A DNA stretch of 64,000 nt from Thermomonas beijingensis (GTDB lineage: Bacteria > Pseudomonadota > Gammaproteobacteria > Xanthomonadales > Xanthomonadaceae). A program made the translations under genes and the position numbers. Each line of letters opens with the position of its first letter. The stretch's first letter is position 1. Below are positions 39,770 through 48,617 of the stretch, piece after piece. The notes beneath the pieces were generated by a model that ran no database searches, was not told the DNA's origin, and saw only the letters and a list, made by a program, of their open reading frames with translations. Location of the stretch: the NCBI RefSeq assembly GCF_020034655.1, contig NZ_JAIQDJ010000001.1, positions 930,001 to 994,000 of the forward strand, in the 5' to 3' direction.

Positions 39770-40779
39770 AAATCCTCGTCACTGGCACCGCCGGCTTCAT
39801 CGGTTCCCATCTCGCCATGCGCCTGCTTGAGCGCGGTGATCACGTCATCGGCATCGACAACCTGTCCGACTACTACGACGTAAACCTGAAGAAGGCGCGT
39901 CTGGCGCGCTTCGCCGATCACCCCAACTACACCTACCTCCATGCGGACCTGGCCGACCGCACGGGCATCGAAACTGCATTCGCCACCCACAAACCGCAGC
40001 GTGTGGTGAACCTTGCCGCGCAGAACCCGCATGTATATGTGGACACCAATGTGGTCGGTTTCCTACACATTCTGGAAGGCTGCCCGCACCACGGCGTGGA
40101 GCACTTGGTGTTCGCATCGACCAGCTCGGTGTATGGCGCGAATACGACGATGCCGTTTTCCGAGCACCAGCCCACCGAGCACCCGCTGACCCTGTACGCG
40201 GCCAGCAAGAAAGCCAATGAAATGATGGCGCACAGCTATGCGCACCTCTACGGTATTCCGTGCACTGGTCTGCGCTTTTTCACTGTGTATGGCCCATGGG
40301 GTAGGCCTGACATGGCGTTATTCCTGTTCACCAAGGCCATCCTGGCCGCCGAGCCCATCAAGGTCTTCAACCGCGGCAAGCACAAACGCAGCTTTACTTA
40401 CGTCGATGACATCGTGGAAGGCGTGATTCGCACGCTGGACAAAGTGCCGGGCAAGGATGCGCGCTGGGACGGCCATGCACCCGATCCGGGTACCAGCGGC
40501 ATTGCCCCATATCGCCTCTACAACATCGGCAACGAACAGCCGGTTGAACCACTGCGCTATATCGAAGTGCTGGAGCACTGTCTCGGCAAGAAGGCAATCA
40601 TGGAGATGTTGCCCTTACATGCCGGCGATGTACCGGATACCGAAGCGGATGTGTCGGCGTTAATCGAGGATACTGGCTATCGGCCGGTGGTGTCAGTGGA
40701 GGAAGGGGGGGGGGATTTCGTGGATTGGTTTCGAGATTATGTACGGCAACGAAGCCTGATGGCGCGGTGCGTGCAATGA
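39766..40779 (+). CDS. CapI-like nucleotide-sugar 4-epimerase, internally deleted copy
   Basis: GTG 39766 gives 337 residues. It is closely similar over its whole length to the gene at 59485 and belongs to the UDP-glucuronate 4-epimerase (CapI) group: [20 protein letters not shown] at residues 4-23, STSSVYGAN and the LTLYAASKKANEMMAHSYAH motif with the catalytic Tyr and Lys. The conserved AGVRY segment following NLAAQ is missing: AAQ joins directly to NPHVYV, an in-frame loss of eight residues (24 bases, junction near 40023) relative to the other copy. That loop lies at the cofactor and substrate site, so activity may be lost or altered. Near the 3' end is a 10-G run. Confidence 0.85.
   Translation: MKILVTGTAGFIGSHLAMRLLERGDHVIGIDNLSDYYDVNLKKARLARFADHPNYTYLHADLADRTGIETAFATHKPQRVVNLAAQNPHVYVDTNVVGFLHILEGCPHHGVEHLVFASTSSVYGANTTMPFSEHQPTEHPLTLYAASKKANEMMAHSYAHLYGIPCTGLRFFTVYGPWGRPDMALFLFTKAILAAEPIKVFNRGKHKRSFTYVDDIVEGVIRTLDKVPGKDARWDGHAPDPGTSGIAPYRLYNIGNEQPVEPLRYIEVLEHCLGKKAIMEMLPLHAGDVPDTEADVSALIEDTGYRPVVSVEEGGGDFVDWFRDYVRQRSLMARCVQ
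40705..40714. repeat. Ten-G homopolymer tract
   Basis: A run of 10 guanines inside the 3' part of the epimerase gene encodes Gly-Gly-Gly and the first base of Asp. The duplicate gene at 59485 has no such run in the corresponding place. Such tracts can slip and cause phase variation, and they also cause sequencing errors. Confidence 0.9.
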
Positions 40780-42725
40780 CTACTCTCGCCTATCGCAAAG
40801 ATATCGATGGTCTGCGCGCGATCGCAGTGCTTGCAGTTGTGCTGTATCACTACGGAATTGGCCCGCTGCATGGCGGGTTTGTCGGCGTCGATATCTTCTT
40901 TGTCATTTCCGGTTACTTGATTACCGGTATCATCAACAAGGAGATCGAGCAAGGCTCTTTTACCTTCTCTGGCTTTTACGAACGCCGCATACGAAGAATT
41001 TTTCCCGCATTGTTCGCGATGTTATTTGCGACGCTTGCGGTCGGCGCCTGGCTGTTGTTGCCCAGTGATCTGGTACGTTTGGGTAATTCGACGGTGGCAA
41101 CACTCCTGTTTGGTTCGAACATCCTGTTCCGGCGGCAAAGCGGGTACTTCGATACCAGTTCCGAATACAACCCGTTGCTGCACACTTGGTCGCTGGCAGT
41201 GGAGGAGCAGTTCTACATCGGACTGCCCATCCTGCTGCTCCTGCTGCATCGCTTCATGAGGGGAGAGGGGCTGAAGCTGGCGCTGCTAATCTGCGCTGTG
41301 GTGTCCTTCGTACTGTGTTTTTGGGTGCAATTGCTGCGGCCGACGGCGACTTTCTTCCTGGCGCCCTTCCGTGCCTGGGAATTGCTACTGGGTAGTTTGC
41401 TGGCGGTGGGTGCGCTGCCCCCGCTGAGGCATGCAGTCGCGCGTACGTCAGTATCGTGGCTCGCGTTGGCGGCATTGCTGTGGTCGCTGTGGTGGATCAA
41501 GACCGGCGCGGCGTTTCCGGGCTGGCAGGCGGCGATTCCTGTCCTGGCAACTGCTGGACTCCTGCACGCAGGCGCACATGGGGGCTCGCCGGTGCAGCGC
41601 CTGTTGTCGGTGCGGCCCGTCGTATTTATTGGACTAATCTCTTATTCGCTGTATCTCTGGCACTGGCCGTTGCTGGTTTTTGTGCGTTACAGAAATGCCA
41701 TGCAACCGCTCGAACCAGCCATAAAATGGCCGCTGTTTGCGCTGGCGCTTGCACTGGCCGCGACCAGTTACCGCTGGGTGGAAACACCGTTCCGGCGACG
41801 GAAGCAAGCTACTGGACACGATCCGCGGCGCACACTATTTGCGAGTGCAGCCGTGGCCGGTCTGGTGATCGCCTCAGCGGCCGCTACGACTCGCATCGAT
41901 GCGGGTTGGCAGGCGCGGTTCACTCCGGAGGTGGTTGCACTGGATGCAGCGCGGCATCCGCTCATCCCGTTTCAGGAATGCGATGGGCACGAGCCGGACA
42001 TCCATGGCACCACGTGCCGGCTTGGCGTGGGTAGCGGCGCACCAACGGTCTTGCTATGGGGTGATAGCCATGCACTGGCCTGGGCACCTGCGCTAGATGC
42101 GGTGTTAAAACGCGAAGGAAAAGCGGGGCTGCTTGCGCCTAATTCCGCTTGTCCGCCACTGTTGGGCGTTGGCAATCCTGTTGATCCTGCCTGTCACGAC
42201 GATAACAGCAAGATCATGCGCATCATTCATGCGCACCATTTCGAGATGATCGTGCTCCATGCGTCCTGGGCCAGCTACTCTGCGCCCAATGGGAAATACT
42301 CTCTCTTCGATGACGAGGGGCACACCGGTAATGACGCAGTATTCCCTCAAGCGCTGCGACGTACGCTCGATGCCCTTGTGCCACTAACGGGAAGGATCCT
42401 CCTTATTGGCCCAACGCCGCGAGCGCCCGGAGATATCCCGTTCTTACTTGCGATAGCTAGAAGATTTGATCGACCTGCTCCACCCGAGCTTTCAAAAAAT
42501 TGGATGCACCTTAAGACGGCATGGTATTGGAAGGCAGCAAATCGCTTTCGTGGGAGCAAAAATATTGAGCTGATCAACCCTGAGCCTTGGTTTTGTGATG
42601 ACATCAAATGCCGTTATTTAGATAGCAGTGGGGAGTTGCTTTACCGCGATGATGGTCATCTGAGCCTTGCAGGAGCCTCTCTCATCGCTGATAAGATGGA
42701 ACGCGATGGTGCAACAGGTAAGTGA
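40776..42725 (+). CDS. Membrane O-acyltransferase with SGNH domain (OafA-type)
   Basis: ATG 40776 overlaps the epimerase stop; 649 residues. Residues 1-345 are an acyltransferase-3 domain with about 10 membrane helices, starting YRKDIDGLRAIAVLAVVLYH and including GGFVGVDIFFVISGYLITGI. Residues about 420-640 form an SGNH-hydrolase-like periplasmic domain with block I LLWGDSHALAW near 431 and DDGHLSLAG near the end. This fused arrangement is that of enzymes that O-acetylate O-antigen or EPS sugars. The C-terminal third is lower in GC than the first part, where the variable cassette begins. Confidence 0.92.
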   Translation: MTTLAYRKDIDGLRAIAVLAVVLYHYGIGPLHGGFVGVDIFFVISGYLITGIINKEIEQGSFTFSGFYERRIRRIFPALFAMLFATLAVGAWLLLPSDLVRLGNSTVATLLFGSNILFRRQSGYFDTSSEYNPLLHTWSLAVEEQFYIGLPILLLLLHRFMRGEGLKLALLICAVVSFVLCFWVQLLRPTATFFLAPFRAWELLLGSLLAVGALPPLRHAVARTSVSWLALAALLWSLWWIKTGAAFPGWQAAIPVLATAGLLHAGAHGGSPVQRLLSVRPVVFIGLISYSLYLWHWPLLVFVRYRNAMQPLEPAIKWPLFALALALAATSYRWVETPFRRRKQATGHDPRRTLFASAAVAGLVIASAAATTRIDAGWQARFTPEVVALDAARHPLIPFQECDGHEPDIHGTTCRLGVGSGAPTVLLWGDSHALAWAPALDAVLKREGKAGLLAPNSACPPLLGVGNPVDPACHDDNSKIMRIIHAHHFEMIVLHASWASYSAPNGKYSLFDDEGHTGNDAVFPQALRRTLDALVPLTGRILLIGPTPRAPGDIPFLLAIARRFDRPAPPELSKNWMHLKTAWYWKAANRFRGSKNIELINPEPWFCDDIKCRYLDSSGELLYRDDGHLSLAGASLIADKMERDGATGK

Positions 42726-42736
42726 TGATCTGAGAC

Positions 42737-43018
42737 ATGAAGAGCGCCACGTCATCAAAATTTACAGGCCTCGAGTCATGGAAGGTAACTATCTTTGGCG
42801 ATCGATGCGCAGGACTTCAATTTATGCGGACATGCATGAAAAGCGATGTTGACAGTTCATGGGGTATCTATGAAATAGAAAGCCAACCGCGGTGCAGCCT
42901 GCATCGGAATCTAAACCTGCGACGTTCCTCCGTAAGCTTGTCACGCGTTCTCAGTGGTGCGGCCGGGGTGGTATCTAAAAGTATTTGCACTATGGCCACC
43001 GTTGGGATTGGGCGGTGA
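42737..43018 (+). CDS. Small ORF between acyltransferase and flippase (doubtful)
   Basis: An open frame of 93 residues starting MKSATSSKFTGLESWKVTIF. No family is recognised and the ribosome-binding site is weak. The one favourable sign is that its TGA (43016-43018) overlaps a GTG start of the flippase, the same coupling style as elsewhere in the operon. The alternative is that this 290-base stretch is a remnant of a deleted gene. Confidence 0.25.
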   Translation: MKSATSSKFTGLESWKVTIFGDRCAGLQFMRTCMKSDVDSSWGIYEIESQPRCSLHRNLNLRRSSVSLSRVLSGAAGVVSKSICTMATVGIGR

Positions 43019-44271
43019 TAGTCGTTACAAGAAAGGCACGGAATGTAATGCAATCCGTCGGGATGCTTGTAGGCGGGACGGGCGCCGCACAGGCCATCAC
43101 ACTGCTAGTTCTCCCCGTTATTTCTAGAATTTATACGCCTTCAGAATATGGTGAATTCAGCACGCTTCTGGTGTCGATCGGTCTGGCAACGATCATTGCA
43201 ACCCTGCAGATGCAGCATGCTGTAGTTTTACCGAAATCTGATTCGCAGGCGCTGCATATATTCTCTGCTGGCCTAGTGATGGTGGTGGTGACTGCTTTGT
43301 TGATGTTTCCAATCACGCTGGTCGTAATGTCGGTTATCGGAAGGCAGAGCAGCGCCATCGTCGTTGCGGTACTAGTTGCCGGTATCACATTCGCAATAAG
43401 CCTCGGCCAGCTACTTCAGGGGCTGGGTATTCGTTACGGCATTTTCTCCAGCATTGCGCAGGCATCCGTTCTCCGATCAGGGGTGATTGCAGCATTGCAG
43501 TGCTATATGGGCTGGCTAGGCTATGGTGTCAATGGTCTGTTATTAGCATGTTTCGTGGGCGAAATATCCCTGGCCTTTTTTCTATGGCGCAGTTTGCCAT
43601 TACCGCGTAAGCACATTCGTACTATTTTTCGTTCGCGGACAAGGTTGATTGTTGTCGCGCGACAGTACCGGGATTTCGGCCAATTTGGCGTTCCTCAGGA
43701 ACTTCTTAGCTCCCTCTCTCAGGGGCTGCCTGTGTTGATTCTGGGCGCCGGCTACGGACAAGCTGTGGCTGGCGCCTATGCGATGGTAATGCGTGTTTTG
43801 GGTGCCCCCGTACAGTTGATTGGAAACGCAGTACGACAAGTGATCTACAGAGAGTTCGCAGGTAAGTCCAGTGGCGCTGAAAAAAAGCGAGTATTCGTCA
43901 TGGCGACGCTTTGCCTCGCTATCCCCGCATTGACAGCTGCTGCTCTCTTATCTCCGTTTTTACCGAGCCTCATTCCTGCTGCGCTAGGTGATGATTGGAT
44001 TGTTGCGGGGCAATACTCAGTCCCACTTGTATTTCTAATAGCGCTTTCAATGTCAAATCCGCCGGCAGGTGCAATTTTTCGGGTTGCTCGAAGGCAAAAG
44101 CTCAATTTGCTATATAATTTAATTTTAATGGTCTCCCGATTGGCCGCTCTTTATTTGGCAGCTATATATTTGTCGAGCGTGGCAGCAGTATCTATATACG
44201 CCGCCGTCAGCGTCGCGATGAACGTTGTTTATATTTTTCTTGGATATCAAATAGTCAAGTCATTGAATTGA
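43015..44271 (+). CDS. wzx: Polysaccharide flippase (Wzx-like)
   Basis: Taking GTG 43015 as start gives 418 residues; ATG 43048 (408 residues) is also possible. About 12 membrane helices, with the family N-terminus LVGGTGAAQAITLLVLPVIS followed by RIYTPSEYGEFSTLLV. It belongs to the MOP/polysaccharide-biosynthesis exporter group and should flip undecaprenyl-linked repeat units to the periplasm. The base composition here is clearly more AT-rich than in the flanking nuo and FucNAc genes, as is usual for the exchangeable heart of such loci. Confidence 0.9.
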   Translation: MIVVTRKARNVMQSVGMLVGGTGAAQAITLLVLPVISRIYTPSEYGEFSTLLVSIGLATIIATLQMQHAVVLPKSDSQALHIFSAGLVMVVVTALLMFPITLVVMSVIGRQSSAIVVAVLVAGITFAISLGQLLQGLGIRYGIFSSIAQASVLRSGVIAALQCYMGWLGYGVNGLLLACFVGEISLAFFLWRSLPLPRKHIRTIFRSRTRLIVVARQYRDFGQFGVPQELLSSLSQGLPVLILGAGYGQAVAGAYAMVMRVLGAPVQLIGNAVRQVIYREFAGKSSGAEKKRVFVMATLCLAIPALTAAALLSPFLPSLIPAALGDDWIVAGQYSVPLVFLIALSMSNPPAGAIFRVARRQKLNLLYNLILMVSRLAALYLAAIYLSSVAAVSIYAAVSVAMNVVYIFLGYQIVKSLN

Positions 44272-44352
44272 CAAAGTGGCCAATATCGAGATTTTGTATT
44301 CATTTGTACCTAGGCTGACGCAATATCGGATGGATGGCAGCGTTACCGAAAC

Positions 44353-44361
44353 TGGTATAAT
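44353..44361 (+). promoter_or_regulatory. Extended -10 promoter element upstream of the polymerase gene
   Basis: TGGTATAAT is a perfect extended -10 (TGnTATAAT). No good -35 is present at 17 bases. Transcription would start around 44368, after the ribosome-binding site of the small ORF at 44375 but before the polymerase gene. Consensus evidence only. Confidence 0.4.
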
Positions 44362-44374
44362 TCGGAGTATTTGA

Positions 44375-44539
44375 ATGAGTAAACGATCCATAGTTGAAAC
44401 TTACTCCTCTACTCCATTCAAGGTCGAGAAGTTCTACGGGCCACCATGGCACTCAACGCCAGAATTCACTTGGCTGATGGGACAGGTGCCAGCACGGGAT
44501 ATTATCCCTATCAATCTTATGGTGAGAATTGGTCTATGA
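44375..44539 (+). CDS. 54-residue leader-like ORF before the polymerase gene
   Basis: ATG 44375 has a good GGAG seven bases upstream and encodes 54 residues beginning MSKRSIVETYSSTPFKVEKF. The stop (44537-44539) overlaps the ATG at 44536 of the polymerase gene in an ATGA, as at most junctions of this operon. No family is recognised. It may be a small protein, a translational coupler, or the end of a vanished gene. Confidence 0.4.
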   Translation: MSKRSIVETYSSTPFKVEKFYGPPWHSTPEFTWLMGQVPARDIIPINLMVRIGL

Positions 44540-45789
44540 TGGGCGGGGTTATCAGATCGTCCTGGTTATACACTTTCGGTGTCTTTGGGTTCGTATTCTT
44601 TGGGTTAGCGGTGTCCGGAATACCGGGCTGGTCGCGGCTAGTTTTTGCATTTTCTGGATTGTTGGCATTGCTGACGTTCACCGATCTGACGTTGAATAAG
44701 GTGCGGCTGGGACGTTGGCTGCTCTTCCCATCAGCTTTCCTTCTGATCGCTATAGTGGGGGGCGTTGCGCGTTATCCGGCCTCACAAGAAGCGGTGGTGC
44801 GCTTGCTCGGTACCTGGAGCGGTGTGCTGCTTGTCGTCGACGCAGTACGGCGAGGCGTCCCGATAAAAATCATCATAAATGCGATGTTCTGGGCGTCGTT
44901 TGCAAATGCTGCTGCTGTTGCCATGGGGTTTGATGCCGGCCTAGCCTATGGAGATAATACAAATCAGGATGCTTATTATGTGCGCATAATAGAGCGTCAA
45001 TCAGGGCTGGTGGGTAACGCAAATTTGATGGCGGTTCAGGCATTTTTGCCGCTATTCGCTACCATTATTTGGCGAAGCGAAATTTCCAGATTAATGATTG
45101 CAGCTGGGGGGCTATGCGCGATATATGCATTTTTCATAACGGGATCGCGTACTTCCATCGTCCTTGTCTTTTTTTTAGTATCCGCTTTATGCTTTCGATA
45201 TTCTCACGGTCACCGATGGGTGCTATTAGGTGCAGTGGCAGTGCTTTTCTTCGGTCTACTTTCTTTGGTGTGGGAAATGATGCCTTCAACTGAATTGGGG
45301 GTGATGGCTAGGCAAGTCGTTGCGATTGATAGATTGTTTGAAGGGATTGAGGGCACGGATAGTTCACTGATAGTGCGTATGAATATGATTGAAGTTGCAA
45401 AAAGAATGTTTTTTGAAAATCCTGTAATTGGTCATGGGTTGGGTTATTTTGCGGATGCGGGTGGGTTTGGTGTCTACGCCCACAACAACTATTTAGAGCT
45501 TCTTGTTTCGGGTGGGGCCCTATTGTTCGCAATTTATTATTTTATGTACTTTTTTGTCCTGATTCGCTGCATGCTAGGAGAAATTAAAGGAAATGGTGTG
45601 CGGGCCGCCTGTGTAACCGTCTTTGCCTTACTAGCGGTTGATTATACGTTGGTGAGCTACGACCAAAAATCTATAGCACTCATGATAGCATTGCTATTCA
45701 TGACGGCTTCAAACCGAAGCATTGGCACGGCGGCGTTTCCAGAAGAAAGAAAGTATGTTAGTCATGAAATAAACGAGGGGCTAACGTGA
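44536..45789 (+). CDS. wzy: O-antigen/EPS polymerase (Wzy-like)
   Basis: With the ATG at 44536 the protein has 417 residues; an in-frame ATG at 44446 would add 30 polar residues that overlap a separate small ORF. It has about 11 membrane helices and a periplasmic loop with NPVIGHGLGYFADAGGFGVY followed by AHNNYLELLVSGG near residue 327, the ligase/polymerase pattern. It would polymerise the flipped repeat units. The DNA is AT-rich. Its TGA overlaps the GTG of the next gene. Confidence 0.85.
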   Translation: MMGGVIRSSWLYTFGVFGFVFFGLAVSGIPGWSRLVFAFSGLLALLTFTDLTLNKVRLGRWLLFPSAFLLIAIVGGVARYPASQEAVVRLLGTWSGVLLVVDAVRRGVPIKIIINAMFWASFANAAAVAMGFDAGLAYGDNTNQDAYYVRIIERQSGLVGNANLMAVQAFLPLFATIIWRSEISRLMIAAGGLCAIYAFFITGSRTSIVLVFFLVSALCFRYSHGHRWVLLGAVAVLFFGLLSLVWEMMPSTELGVMARQVVAIDRLFEGIEGTDSSLIVRMNMIEVAKRMFFENPVIGHGLGYFADAGGFGVYAHNNYLELLVSGGALLFAIYYFMYFFVLIRCMLGEIKGNGVRAACVTVFALLAVDYTLVSYDQKSIALMIALLFMTASNRSIGTAAFPEERKYVSHEINEGLT

Positions 45790-46907
45790 AGTTTCTGCTG
45801 ATAATTGATAGCCTTGGATCGGGTGGTGCGCAGCGACAGATGGTCACTTTGGCTGCTGGACTCGCCGCGCGCGGTCATCACGTCGAGATGTTCACGTACT
45901 ACGATGACGGTCATTTCGCGCATTTTGCACAACGTGCAGGGGTAGTTCTGCATGTCCAAGCCAAGGCATCGCGCTTCTCTCTCCAGCCAGTCGTCGCGTT
46001 GCGGAATCTTTTTAAGCAAGGACGATTCGATTGTGCGCTCGCCTTCTTGGAGACGCCCAGCGTATATGCGGAGCTTGCGCGTCTAGGGCGTTCAGGGCCA
46101 CCTCTCGTCGTAAGTGAACGTTTCTGTTATTCACCCGCTACCCTGGGTTGGCGGGGCCGTCTGCAGCAGGAACTGCATCGCCTGGCAGACTGGATCACGG
46201 TCAATTCGTTCCACCAGAAAGAAGTCATGGTGAAGATGTTCCCATGGATGGCGTCAAGGATCAGCGTTATCTGGAATGGGGTGGATACAGACCACTTCGC
46301 AACTCAGCCGCTGCCAGTTCCGGTTGAGGGTAAGTTGCGGGTACAGGTATTGGCCTCTTTGGCGAGCAAGAAGAATCCACTTGGCCTTGCTAAGGCTGTA
46401 GGGCTCTGTCGCGACGAGTACGGACTGTTGGTGGAAGTAAACTGGGCGGGGGTTCAGACTGTCAGTGCTGAAGGCGGAAAGGCTCGACAAGATGCGGATG
46501 CATTCTTGAAGGCACACAACCTGGCTGATCAGTGGTGCTGGACGGGTGAGGTTCGGGATGTCCGTCCGCTATTGGCGGATTGTGATGTGGCGGTACACCC
46601 ATCATTCGCGGAAGGGTTGCCGAATGCCCTCTGTGAAGCATTGAGCTGCGGGCGACCAGTGCTGGCGAGCAATATCGGCGATCACGCTCTGCTGGTGGAC
46701 GGCGGTGCTAACGGCGCGTTGTTCGATCCAAGCAGTCCAAGCGCCATTGCGGCGGCGCTGTATGCTCACTCGATGCTGAGCGAAGACGAGCGGATACGCA
46801 AGGCGGCGTCGGCGCGCCGATACGCGGAGATGCAGCTTTCGAGGTTGCGGTATGTAGATGCCTACGAAAGCAAGTTCGCTGCATTGCTGAAGGGATCAAA
46901 GAAATGA
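45786..46907 (+). CDS. Glycosyltransferase family 4
   Basis: GTG start overlapping the polymerase stop, 373 residues. It has a GT-B fold with N-terminal IDSLGSGGAQRQMVTLAAGL (residues 7-26), characteristic of GT4, and the C-terminal nucleotide-sugar motif HPSFAEGLPNALCEALSCGR near 276-295 holding the EX7E glutamates. It transfers a sugar from a nucleotide donor to the lipid-linked repeat unit at the cytoplasmic face. Donor and linkage cannot be read from the sequence. Confidence 0.92.
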   Translation: MKFLLIIDSLGSGGAQRQMVTLAAGLAARGHHVEMFTYYDDGHFAHFAQRAGVVLHVQAKASRFSLQPVVALRNLFKQGRFDCALAFLETPSVYAELARLGRSGPPLVVSERFCYSPATLGWRGRLQQELHRLADWITVNSFHQKEVMVKMFPWMASRISVIWNGVDTDHFATQPLPVPVEGKLRVQVLASLASKKNPLGLAKAVGLCRDEYGLLVEVNWAGVQTVSAEGGKARQDADAFLKAHNLADQWCWTGEVRDVRPLLADCDVAVHPSFAEGLPNALCEALSCGRPVLASNIGDHALLVDGGANGALFDPSSPSAIAAALYAHSMLSEDERIRKAASARRYAEMQLSRLRYVDAYESKFAALLKGSKK

Positions 46908-47464
46908 TTATACGAAGCATCCCCTGTTTTCTCATTTTTGTTCAAAAGGTAATCCGAAGACTATGCATGTACATCATGCGGCCCCACTTCGGATCTTGCG
47001 GTCGCAGGGTGAAGTTCAGCCCATTCGATCATTTTACCTATCCCACAATCTTCATTGGAAATGACGTTTCCATAGGTGTCGGCGCCCACTTTTCTGCTAC
47101 ACACAGTCAGATTAGGATCGGAAGCAAAGTTATGTTCGGGCCCAATGTCACAATTATAGGCGGCGACCACAATATATCTTTGGTCGGTCGCTTCATGTTC
47201 GACGTCAAGGAAAAGCTGCCGGAAAATGATCTGACTGTCCAGGTTGAAAGTGATGTTTGGGTCGGGGCTGGCGCGATAATTCTGAAGGGCGTTACAGTGG
47301 GGCGTGGCGCTGTGATTGCCGCGGGGGCTGTGGTAAATCGTGATGTGCCTCCATACGCAATTGTTGGCGGCGTGCCGGCGCGAGTGTTGCGCATGCGATG
47401 GAGCGAAGAGCAAATCGCAAAGCACGAGGAGATCGTGGGCGCGGCACCCGTGCAGTTCGATTGA
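46904..47464 (+). CDS. Left-handed beta-helix acyltransferase (WcaF/NodL-like)
   Basis: A 186-residue hexapeptide-repeat acetyltransferase overlapping the previous gene (ATGA). Repeats are visible from FIGNDVSIGVGAHF through VWVGAGAIILKGVTVGRGAV to IVGGVPARVLR, the usual C-terminal signature. The loop PNVTIIGGDHNISLVGRFMF carries the histidine expected for catalysis. It probably O-acetylates a sugar of the repeat unit in the cytosol. An N-terminal hydrophobic stretch may bind the membrane. Confidence 0.9.
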   Translation: MIIRSIPCFLIFVQKVIRRLCMYIMRPHFGSCGRRVKFSPFDHFTYPTIFIGNDVSIGVGAHFSATHSQIRIGSKVMFGPNVTIIGGDHNISLVGRFMFDVKEKLPENDLTVQVESDVWVGAGAIILKGVTVGRGAVIAAGAVVNRDVPPYAIVGGVPARVLRMRWSEEQIAKHEEIVGAAPVQFD

Positions 47465-47493
47465 TCATGATTCTTGACGTATCCATCTAGCCA

Positions 47494-48597
47494 ATGATCA
47501 ATAATTTGCTCCCGCGTATTTGCTTTGTGGCGCCGCTTCCCCCGCCGTACGGGGGGATCGCTCACTGGCTTTCGCTCGTTCTGGCTCGCGCGACTGCCTT
47601 GGACATGAAGGGATGCTATGTCGTGGATATCGCACCTCGATGGCGTCCCGTGCATGCGGTCAATGCATTAGTGCGAGCAGTTGGCGGTGGCTTGCAGCTT
47701 GTAAGAGACATCTTTCTGCTGGTCTTGACGTTTGCGAGAAGGGAGGTCGATGTTGTTCACCTGACCACGCCTGGAAGCATGGCGGTTGTCCGTGATCTTT
47801 TCGTTGCTGGGCTTTGTCGTTTGATTGGCAAACCATTTGTCTACCATATCCATAACGGGCGAATCCCCGTAGTTGCGACAACGGGATCGTTCGAGTGGAG
47901 ACTGACTCGAAAGGTCATGCTGAGCGCCTCCAAAGTAATTCTCTTGGACAAAGGTTCTCTGGATTCCCTGAAGCTGGCGGCTCCCGTGGTTGACGCGGTT
48001 GTGGTACCAAACTGTATTTCACATCAGTCCCTCCCGCAGCCAGGGCTTGGGAGAGGTAATGAAAGGACGATTCTTTTTTTGGGCTGGGTTGTGCCTACCA
48101 AAGGGATATCGGAACTTGTTGAGTGCTGGTCGAAACTTCAAGTAGAAGGTTGGCGACTTGATATTGTTGGTCCATACGATGAGGAATACCGGAAGCATTT
48201 GGCGTCCATCTATCCCTCTGACAACCTGTTCTACCTTGGCGAGTTGCCGCATGGCGAGGCGATGGCCCGGATGGCCGAATGTGACCTTTTTGTGCTGCCG
48301 AGTTACACCGAAGGCTTTCCAAACGTAGTGCTGGAGGCTATGGCATTGGCTCGGCCGATTGTCGCAACCAAGGTGGGTGCAGTTGAGGAAATGCTGTCTG
48401 GCGGTGCTGGTATGGTTATCGAGGCAAGGAGCGTTGAGGCGTTGTCAAAGGCTCTTTCTGCTGCGATGGACGACGAAGGGTTGAGGCGGCAAATGGGCCA
48501 TAACGCTCAGTTAAAAGCGAAAAGTCTTTATGCAATCGAGTCCGTGTTTGACGTTTATTTGGACATATGGCGAAAAGCTGCACTGACAGCTCGATGA
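47494..48597 (+). CDS. Glycosyltransferase family 4
   Basis: A 367-residue GT-B enzyme with N-terminal ICFVAPLPPPYGGIAHWLSL and C-terminal PSYTEGFPNVVLEAMALARP near residues 269-288 containing the EX7E pair. It acts in repeat-unit assembly; donor and acceptor are unknown. It is the last gene of the AT-rich cassette and is separated from the upstream acyltransferase gene by only 29 bases. Confidence 0.92.
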   Translation: MINNLLPRICFVAPLPPPYGGIAHWLSLVLARATALDMKGCYVVDIAPRWRPVHAVNALVRAVGGGLQLVRDIFLLVLTFARREVDVVHLTTPGSMAVVRDLFVAGLCRLIGKPFVYHIHNGRIPVVATTGSFEWRLTRKVMLSASKVILLDKGSLDSLKLAAPVVDAVVVPNCISHQSLPQPGLGRGNERTILFLGWVVPTKGISELVECWSKLQVEGWRLDIVGPYDEEYRKHLASIYPSDNLFYLGELPHGEAMARMAECDLFVLPSYTEGFPNVVLEAMALARPIVATKVGAVEEMLSGGAGMVIEARSVEALSKALSAAMDDEGLRRQMGHNAQLKAKSLYAIESVFDVYLDIWRKAALTAR

Positions 48598-48617
48598 TCA
48601 ATTTTATAGGGTTTTCC

